19,926 bases of DNA, taken from the NCBI GenBank assembly GCA_002297665.1, contig DBMS01000005.1, positions 26,159 through 46,084 on the forward strand, given 5' to 3'. The stretch is from Holophagaceae bacterium UBA692. Its GTDB lineage: Bacteria > Acidobacteriota > Holophagae > Holophagales > Holophagaceae. A program made the position numbers and the translations under genes. The notes under the pieces are model-generated. The model was not told the DNA's origin. It saw only the letters and a program-made list of their open reading frames with translations, and made no database searches. Below, one piece after another: positions 14,879-19,926 of the stretch. Position 1 is the stretch's first letter; each line of letters starts with the position of its first letter.

Positions 14879-14908
14879 GTCCACCTCGATGCGAATAGTC
14901 AATTCATC

Positions 14909-15835
14909 CTAGTCAAATTCCGGCCCCCTGCACAGGCCTCCCGCCCGGGCCCGGGCCAGGGCCCGCCAGCAGCGGGTCGGGCCCTCCAGTTCCACCCGCC
15001 CGTCCCGGCCCCGCAGGTCCAGGATGACCTGGCGCCGCTGGAGGCGGGCCTGGAGGACGCTTCCCGAGAGCACCTCCAGCTCCTTCTCGAAGGCCTCGCC
15101 CGGCTCCCAGGCCTCCAGGTCCAACCCCAGCCGCACTCCGGCGGGCGCTTCGTCCTCGAAGGTGCGCACCCAGGGCGCGCCCCGCTGGGCGGTGCGCTTC
15201 CAGTGCACGCGGCTCAGGGGATCCCGGTCCCGGAAGGGCCTGGCCCCGTCCGGGCTGGCCGACCCGGGCAGGGACCGGGGCCGGCTGCGGTCCCCTTCCG
15301 CGTCCCGGCGCGGGGGGAGGGAGCGGGGGTGGGGAAGGATGAGGATGCGCTGCTCCAGGGGGAACCGCCAGGCCTTCTCCAGGAACCCGAAGGGAAAGCC
15401 CGTGCGGAATTCCACGGAGCGCAGCGCCGCCCACCCCCGGCGGGCGGCCTTGACGTGGAGGGTGGCCACGGCCTCCCGGGGCCCTTCGCCGCCGGCCAGG
15501 AATCCCGGCTCGACCCGGGCGTCCTCCAGGTCCAGGTGGATCTCCACGCCCCGCACCCGGGCCGGGGCGTCGTTCAGGAACCGCACCCGCACCCCGCCCC
15601 GCACGCGGGCGAAGACGTTGCCTTCCTCCACCCGCAGGAGGCGCAGGCCCTGGATGGCGCGCCGGCTCACCCATCCCGAGGCCAGGAACAGCCCCAGCAT
15701 CAGCGAGAAGACCAGGTAGAGGAGGTTGTTGCCGGTGTTCACCGCCGCCGCGCCCATGCCCACCATGGCCACGAGGTACTGGATTCCCAGCCGTGTCACG
15801 GAGAGCCGCAGACGCTTGTCCCGCCACAGGTCCAT
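14909..15835 (-). CDS. DUF58 domain membrane protein
   Basis: A 308-residue protein of the DUF58 family, whose members usually sit next to MoxR AAA+ ATPases and VWA-domain proteins; function of the family is not settled. Two transmembrane segments lie near residues 17-34 and 38-56, with a short Asn-rich turn (NTGNN) between. A beta-rich region follows (about 60-170). The DUF58 core is at about 198-230: RPFRDRDPLSRVHWKRTAQR then PWVRTFEDE, matching the conserved Asp, Ile/Val-x-Trp and Phe-Glu pattern. No moxR or VWA gene is next to it in this window, which is unusual for the family. A hydrophilic Arg/Pro/Ser-rich loop lies at about 170-197. The start codon has only a weak GGGGA upstream. Confidence 0.85.
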   Translation of the reverse strand: MDLWRDKRLRLSVTRLGIQYLVAMVGMGAAAVNTGNNLLYLVFSLMLGLFLASGWVSRRAIQGLRLLRVEEGNVFARVRGGVRVRFLNDAPARVRGVEIHLDLEDARVEPGFLAGGEGPREAVATLHVKAARRGWAALRSVEFRTGFPFGFLEKAWRFPLEQRILILPHPRSLPPRRDAEGDRSRPRSLPGSASPDGARPFRDRDPLSRVHWKRTAQRGAPWVRTFEDEAPAGVRLGLDLEAWEPGEAFEKELEVLSGSVLQARLQRRQVILDLRGRDGRVELEGPTRCWRALARARAGGLCRGPEFD

Positions 15836-15919
15836 TCAGGTCTTTCCCCACGTGCCGCGCTTTGCCATTACCATGAACGAAGCCCACCCCAATCCAAGAA
15901 TGACGCCAGGACGCCGACC

Positions 15920-17497
15920 ATGCTGAAAAAACTTTTCCGCTCGAAGTCCCTCGAATCCCTCCGGGCACAGGCGGATGAACCCGAGCACCAGCTCAAGAAG
16001 AACCTCGGCACCTTCGACCTGACCATGTTCGGCATCGGGGCCATCATCGGCGCGGGCATCTTCTCCAGCATCGGCACGGCCGCGGCCGGGAACCTCGCCG
16101 ACGGGCGCTGGCCCGCGGGGCCCGCCCTGGTCGTCAGCATCCTCCTGGTGGCCGTGGGCTGCGGATTCACGGCCCTGGCCTACGCGGAGCTGGCGTCCAT
16201 GATCCCGGTCTCGGGCTCGGCCTACACCTACGCCTTCGCCACCATGGGCGAGCTCATGGCCTGGGTCATCGGCTGGGACCTCCTCCTGGAATACGCCGTC
16301 AGCAACGTGGCCGTGGCCATCTCCTGGGGCGACTACGCCCGCAGCTTCCTGGCCAACGTCCTGAACATCCGCATCCCGGGCTGGCTCGCCATGGACCCCA
16401 GGAGCGCCCTGTCGCTGGTCCACGGGACGCCGCCGGCCTCGATCTCCCACAAGCTCGAGGCGCTGGCCCAGGCCCGGGCAGGGAACCTGGACGGGGCGGC
16501 CTACTTCGCCAACTGGGACGTCCTGAAGGACGCGCCCCTGGTCCACGGCTTCCCGGTCACCATCAACCTGCTGGCGGTGGTCATCACCGCCCTCGTCACC
16601 TACCTGGTGTACCTGGGCATCAAGGAGAGCGCCCGCGCCAACGCGGTCATGGTGGTGCTCAAGGTGGCCATCCTCCTGGCGGTGGTGGCCATCGGCTTCC
16701 GCTTCGTGCACCCCGAGAACTGGCACCCCTTCGCCCCCCACGGCTTCAAGGGCATCCAGGCGGGAGCCGCCATCATCTTCTTCGCCTTCATCGGCTTCGA
16801 CGCCGTGAGCACCACGGCCGAGGAATGCAGGGATCCGGGCCGCAGCCTGCCCCGGGGCATCCTCTTCTCCCTGGGCATCTGCACGGCCATCTACGCCCTG
16901 GTGGCCCTGGTGGTCACGGGCATGCTGAAGTACACCCAGCTGGCCGGCAAGGCCGATCCCCTGGCCTACATCTTCACCCAGAACAACATGGCCGGCGTGG
17001 CGGGCGTGATCTCCTTCGGGGCGGTCATCGCCACCACCGCCGCCCTCCTCGTGTACCAGGTGGGCCAGCCCCGCATCTTCATGGCCATGAGCCGGGACGG
17101 GCTTCTCGGCCCCTGGTTCGGGAGGCTCAGCCGCACCCACCGCACCCCGAGCAACGCCACCTTCCTCACCGGGGTGCTGGTGGCGGTGCCCGCGGCGCTG
17201 CTCAACATCGACGAGGTGGTCGAGCTCACCAACATCGGGACGCTCTTCGCGTTCTCCGTCGTGTGCGGCGCGGTCATGATCCTGCGCCTGCGCAGGCCCG
17301 AGGCCCCGCGGCGCTTCCGCATGCCCTGGATCTACGTGCTGGCCCCCGCCGGCATCCTGGCATGCGTCTGGATCGCCAAGGGCCTTCCCTGGGTCACCTG
17401 GGTCCGGTTCGTGGCGTGGCTCGCCATCGGCCTCGTGATCTATTTTGCCTATGGCCAGCGCAACAGCGTGCTGCAAACTGGAGCCGAGGAAGCCTAG
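15920..17497 (+). CDS. APC-family amino acid permease (cationic amino acid transporter type)
   Basis: A 525-residue inner-membrane amino acid transporter of the APC superfamily, closest in feel to the YfnA/YhdG/CAT group. TM1 carries the unwound substrate-binding motif GIGAIIGAGIF (38-48) and begins after an amphipathic N-terminus (KKNLGTFDLTMFGIG). ALAYAELASMIPVSGSAYTY (86-105) is the TM3 signature, and FFAFIGFDAVSTTAEECRDP (287-306) the TM8-like signature. About 12-14 hydrophobic segments are visible. A loop of some 50 residues (about 156-208) between TM4 and TM5 is longer than in many relatives. AGGA lies 8 nt before the ATG. The reading frame stays open for over 1.5 kb upstream, but that is antisense to cdd and DUF58; the true start is here. 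ribE follows after 2 nt. Substrate is unknown. Confidence 0.92.
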   Translation: MLKKLFRSKSLESLRAQADEPEHQLKKNLGTFDLTMFGIGAIIGAGIFSSIGTAAAGNLADGRWPAGPALVVSILLVAVGCGFTALAYAELASMIPVSGSAYTYAFATMGELMAWVIGWDLLLEYAVSNVAVAISWGDYARSFLANVLNIRIPGWLAMDPRSALSLVHGTPPASISHKLEALAQARAGNLDGAAYFANWDVLKDAPLVHGFPVTINLLAVVITALVTYLVYLGIKESARANAVMVVLKVAILLAVVAIGFRFVHPENWHPFAPHGFKGIQAGAAIIFFAFIGFDAVSTTAEECRDPGRSLPRGILFSLGICTAIYALVALVVTGMLKYTQLAGKADPLAYIFTQNNMAGVAGVISFGAVIATTAALLVYQVGQPRIFMAMSRDGLLGPWFGRLSRTHRTPSNATFLTGVLVAVPAALLNIDEVVELTNIGTLFAFSVVCGAVMILRLRRPEAPRRFRMPWIYVLAPAGILACVWIAKGLPWVTWVRFVAWLAIGLVIYFAYGQRNSVLQTGAEEA

Positions 17498-17499
17498 CC

Positions 17500-18132
17500 A
17501 TGTTCACCGGTCTCGTACGCCATCTCGGAACCCTGGAAGCCCGCCAGCCCCGCGCCGGGGGGGCCCGGCTCGTCATCGCCGCCGCCCCCGAGCTCCTGGA
17601 ACGGGCCGAGGAGGGGGCCAGCATCTGCACCAACGGCGCCTGCCTCACGGCGGTGGGCCGGGACGCGCGCACCTGGCAGGCCGACCTTTCCGAGGAGACC
17701 CTCCTGAAGACCACCCTGGGGCGCCTGGCCCCCGGGGCCATGCTGCACCTGGAGCCCAGCCTGCGCGTGGGCGACCCCCTGGACGGGCATCTGGTCTCGG
17801 GCCACGTGGACGGCGTGGGCCGGCTCCTGGAGCGCACCCGGGGCGAGGGCCTGTGGCGCTTCTCCATGCCCGCGGACCTGGCCCCCATGACCGCGCCCAA
17901 GGGATCGATCGCCGTGGACGGGCTGTCGCTGACGGTGGTGGACTGCGGCCCGGACTGGTTCACCGTCGCCCTGATCCCCGAGACCGTGCGCCGCACGCGC
18001 CTGGAGGCGATGTCCGAAGGCGCCGAGGTGAACCTCGAGGCCGACCCCGTGGGCCGATTCGTGGCGCGGGCCCTGGCCGCGCGGGAGACCGAAGGCAGGC
18101 TCTCGCGGTTCGCCCGGGACGGATGGGGCTAG
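17500..18132 (+). CDS. ribE: Riboflavin synthase, alpha subunit
   Basis: Catalyses the last step of riboflavin synthesis, dismutating two molecules of 6,7-dimethyl-8-ribityllumazine. The 210-residue protein shows the tandem lumazine-binding barrels: the classic MFTGLV N-terminus, SICTNGACLTAV (42-53) in the first half, GHLVSGHVDGVG (97-108) at the junction, and SIAVDGLSLTVV with IPETVRRT in the second. The usual N-terminal-half form is SIAVNGxCLTV, so Cys-Thr here is a mild variation. GAGGA lies 9 nt before the ATG within the permease end. Neither ribD, ribBA nor ribH is adjacent, so it is separate from a rib operon in this window. Some authors call this gene ribC. Confidence 0.95.
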   Translation: MFTGLVRHLGTLEARQPRAGGARLVIAAAPELLERAEEGASICTNGACLTAVGRDARTWQADLSEETLLKTTLGRLAPGAMLHLEPSLRVGDPLDGHLVSGHVDGVGRLLERTRGEGLWRFSMPADLAPMTAPKGSIAVDGLSLTVVDCGPDWFTVALIPETVRRTRLEAMSEGAEVNLEADPVGRFVARALAARETEGRLSRFARDGWG

Positions 18133-18138
18133 CCTCCG

Positions 18139-19143
18139 ATGAAGGAGCTCCCGCCCATCCGGCGCCTGGCCCAGTCCCTCTGGCTCCTGACGGTGGTGTC
18201 CGTGGCCGGGGCCGTGGGGTTCCACCTGCTTGACCACGCGCGGTGGCTGGACGGGTTCTACTACGCCATCACCACGCTGGTGGGGTTCCGCGACGCGCAC
18301 CCCTCGGGGCCCGGGCTCAAGATCTTCACGATGGTCTACCTCATCGCCGGGCTCGTGGTGGTGGGCATGGCCTTTTCCAATCTCCTGGCCCTCCTGCTGG
18401 AGGGGGACCTCAAGGGCTACTTCCTGGAGCGACGCATGCAGAAACGCCTCAACGCCCTCAAGGACCACATCATCGTGTGCGGGTTCGGCAAGACGGGCTT
18501 CCAGGCCGCCTGGGAGCTCAAGCAGGTGGGGGTCCCCTTCGTCCTCATCGAGAAGGACGAGAGCAAGAGCCACAACGCGCGGTTCGAGGGGGAGCTCTTC
18601 CTGGTGGGCAACGCCATGGACGAGGCGATGCTGGACCGGGCCGGCATCACCCGGGCCCGGGGCCTGATCACCACGCTCCAGACCGACGCCGACAACGTGC
18701 TGGTGACCCTCACGGCCCGGCAGATGAACCCGGCGCTCTCCATCGTGGCCCGCTCCACCAAGCTGGGCACCGAGAACAAGCTCAAGGCCGCCGGCGCCGA
18801 CCACATCGTGAGCCCCTACGAGATCGGGGGCCGGCGCATGGCATCCCTCCTGCTGACGCCGGACCTCCTCAACTACGTGGACGTCATCCTCGACAAGAAG
18901 CAGATGGAGATGGCCATCGAGCACATCCTCGTGCGGCCCGAGTCCTTCCTGGTGGGCAAGAGCATGCGCGAAGTGCGGCTGCGGGACCGCACCGGCGCCC
19001 TGATCGTGGGCATCAACCGCCCCATGGAGGGCCTGCGCTTCAACCCCACCGGCGCCGAGGTGTTCGAGGCCGGGGACGTGCTCCTGGCCATGGGCAGCCA
19101 TGAGGCCCTGGACGCCCTGGTGAAGGTTTCCCGGGGCGTCTGA
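18139..19143 (+). CDS. Two-TM channel with RCK (TrkA-N/TrkA-C) domains and atypical pore filter
   Basis: A 334-residue protein with the layout of MthK/GsuK-type ligand-gated K+ channels. TM1 is about 12-32, the pore helix and loop about 38-55, and TM2 about 62-88. An RCK-N Rossmann domain begins at DHIIVCGFGKTGFQAAWEL (109-127), with the GxGxxG of Gly115/117/120 and acidic Glu138 at the end of beta-2. An RCK-C/TrkA-C domain fills about 255-334 (FLVGKSMREVRLRDRTGALI). The odd point is the pore: AITTLVGFRDAHP, so the usual Thr-Val-Gly-Tyr/Phe-Gly-Asp is Leu47-Val-Gly-Phe-Arg51-Asp. It lies 6 nt after ribE and 32 nt before a KefB-like antiporter, a context fitting cation homeostasis. Channel identity is well supported by fold; K+ selectivity is in doubt. 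Confidence 0.87.
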   Translation: MKELPPIRRLAQSLWLLTVVSVAGAVGFHLLDHARWLDGFYYAITTLVGFRDAHPSGPGLKIFTMVYLIAGLVVVGMAFSNLLALLLEGDLKGYFLERRMQKRLNALKDHIIVCGFGKTGFQAAWELKQVGVPFVLIEKDESKSHNARFEGELFLVGNAMDEAMLDRAGITRARGLITTLQTDADNVLVTLTARQMNPALSIVARSTKLGTENKLKAAGADHIVSPYEIGGRRMASLLLTPDLLNYVDVILDKKQMEMAIEHILVRPESFLVGKSMREVRLRDRTGALIVGINRPMEGLRFNPTGAEVFEAGDVLLAMGSHEALDALVKVSRGV

Positions 19144-19175
19144 AACGTAGCCGGCCCTGGACGCACCCCTGGGTC

Positions 19176-19926
19176 ATGGCGTCCAACCCGCACCTGCTGA
19201 TCGTCGACCTGGCCACCGTCCTGGGCGTGGCGGCCCTCACCACCCTGCTGTTCCGCCGCCTGCGCCAGCCCGCGGTGCTGGGCTACCTCCTCGCGGGCCT
19301 CATCGTGGGGCCCCACGTCCCGGTGCCCCTGGTGGCCCACGTCCAGAACGTCCAGACCCTGGCCGAGCTGGGCGTGATCCTGCTGATGTTCTCCGTGGGC
19401 CTGGAATTCGATTTCCGCAAGCTGGCCCGGGAGGGGGTCCCGGCCGTGTTCCTGGGGGTGGTCCAGGTGGGCCTGACCACCTGCCTGGGCTTTTTCGCCG
19501 GCCGCGGCCTGGGCTGGGGCCCCCGGGAAAGCGCGCTCACGGCCGCGGCCCTGGCGGTGTCGAGCACCATGATCATCGCCAAGCTCTTCGAGGAGCACGG
19601 CGCCAAGGGGCCCTTCCGGGACCTGGTGTTCTCGGTGCTGGTGGTGCAGGACCTCTTCGCCATCCTGCTCCTGGCCGGGCTGGACACCTCGTCGGCCGCC
19701 GCCGGGGGCGTGGGCTGGGCCCTGGCGCGGGTGGGGCTCTTCCTGGCCGGCCTGCTGGGGCTGGGCGGGCTGCTGCTGCCCCCCCTGCTGCGCTGGGCCG
19801 CGGACCACGGCCGGGACGAGACCCTGCTGGTGGCCGCCGTGGGCGCCTGCTTCACGTGCGCCGTGCTGGCCTCCAAGTTCGGCTGCTCCCCGGCCCTGGG
19901 GGCCTTCGCCGCCGGGATGCTGGCGG
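19176..19926 (+). CDS. KefB-like cation:proton antiporter, CPA2 family (3' end beyond window)
   Basis: The first 250 residues of an inner-membrane monovalent cation/H+ antiporter; the frame is open to the window edge. Visible motifs are RQPAVLGYLLAGLIVGP (30-46), LGVILLMFSVGLEFDFRKL (65-83), AVSSTMIIAKLFEE (127-140) and FSVLVVQDLFAILLL (152-166), whose Gln-Asp pair (Asp159) is the ion-binding site of this family. About seven hydrophobic segments have passed by residue 250. The ATG at 19176 has no strong ribosome-binding site; no better in-frame ATG, GTG or TTG exists back to the channel stop. Its place next to an RCK channel suggests K+ handling. Whether it carries its own C-terminal TrkA-N domain, as KefB and KefC do, lies outside the window. 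Confidence 0.9.
   Translation, partial: MASNPHLLIVDLATVLGVAALTTLLFRRLRQPAVLGYLLAGLIVGPHVPVPLVAHVQNVQTLAELGVILLMFSVGLEFDFRKLAREGVPAVFLGVVQVGLTTCLGFFAGRGLGWGPRESALTAAALAVSSTMIIAKLFEEHGAKGPFRDLVFSVLVVQDLFAILLLAGLDTSSAAAGGVGWALARVGLFLAGLLGLGGLLLPPLLRWAADHGRDETLLVAAVGACFTCAVLASKFGCSPALGAFAAGMLA

Noticed and set aside
14879..14902. TTG at 14902 as the start of cdd
   Set aside because: The ATG at 14878 has GAGG at ideal spacing and gives a family-typical length; the eight extra residues are not needed.
14402..15919. The upstream part of the open frame that contains the permease, which could suggest a fused 1031-residue protein
   Set aside because: It is antisense to cdd and DUF58, has no domain, and the permease has its own start with AGGA at 15907-15911 and a normal N-terminus.
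15873..15926. A 17-codon open frame (MNEAHPNPRMTPGRRPC) overlapping the permease start, as a possible leader peptide
   Set aside because: No ribosome-binding site, no codon run suggestive of attenuation and no terminator/antiterminator pair. Its stop falls just after the permease ATG, which could be chance.
1..19926. CRISPR arrays, transposons, phage genes, toxin-antitoxin or defence modules
   Set aside because: No regularly spaced repeats, no inverted-repeat-bounded elements, no integrase, transposase, nuclease or small gene pairs are seen on either strand.

Overview
The window is high-GC bacterial chromosome (roughly two thirds G+C or more by eye), densely packed with bacterial-type genes, mostly housekeeping. 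The best guess for the source is an Acidobacteriota bacterium, possibly of the Holophagae (Geothrix/Holophaga-like). The main pointer is the first gene, an Oar-like TonB-dependent receptor with an N-terminal carboxypeptidase-regulatory/CNA-B-like domain, a type greatly expanded in that phylum. The lineage is an inference and no marker here proves it. I see no rRNA, tRNA, CRISPR array, insertion sequence, prophage or integrase.

Layout. (1) 1-3244: an AT-richer leader with several small symmetric elements, a 997-residue outer-membrane receptor, and a perfect GC-rich intrinsic terminator. (2) 3261-5545, plus strand: type I asparaginase then seryl-tRNA synthetase. (3) 5542-8385, minus strand: a PpiD-like periplasmic folding factor followed by an HSDL2-like short-chain dehydrogenase. 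The dehydrogenase and serS converge so tightly that both stop codons lie in one CTAG. (4) 8473-9909, plus strand, divergent from ppiD: the def-fmt pair for N-formylmethionine handling. (5) 9890-15835, minus strand: five genes in a row, transcribed DUF58 protein, cytidine deaminase, large TPR protein, aromatic amino acid hydroxylase (phhA) and pterin carbinolamine dehydratase (phhB). phhA and phhB overlap in ATGA. (6) 15920 to the right edge, plus strand: APC-type amino acid permease, riboflavin synthase, an RCK-linked two-TM channel and a KefB-like cation/proton antiporter cut by the window end. The first three gaps there are 2, 6 and 32 nt, so this looks like one operon.

How genes fit together. 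Def and Fmt act at opposite ends of the formyl-methionine cycle. PhhB recycles the pterin cofactor that PhhA oxidises. The channel and antiporter both point to K+ or other monovalent cation homeostasis. Asparaginase, the hydroxylase and the permease suggest an amino-acid-using lifestyle, but they are not in one transcription unit.

I do not find a convincing new multi-gene system. The observation most worth a second look is the channel at 18139-19143. Its pore loop has Leu-Val-Gly-Phe-Arg-Asp where a K+ channel should have Thr-Val-Gly-Tyr/Phe-Gly-Asp. Secondary points are the symmetric elements upstream of the receptor, the long C-terminal extension of the hydroxylase, the architecture of the TPR protein, and two start sites that sit in small hairpins.
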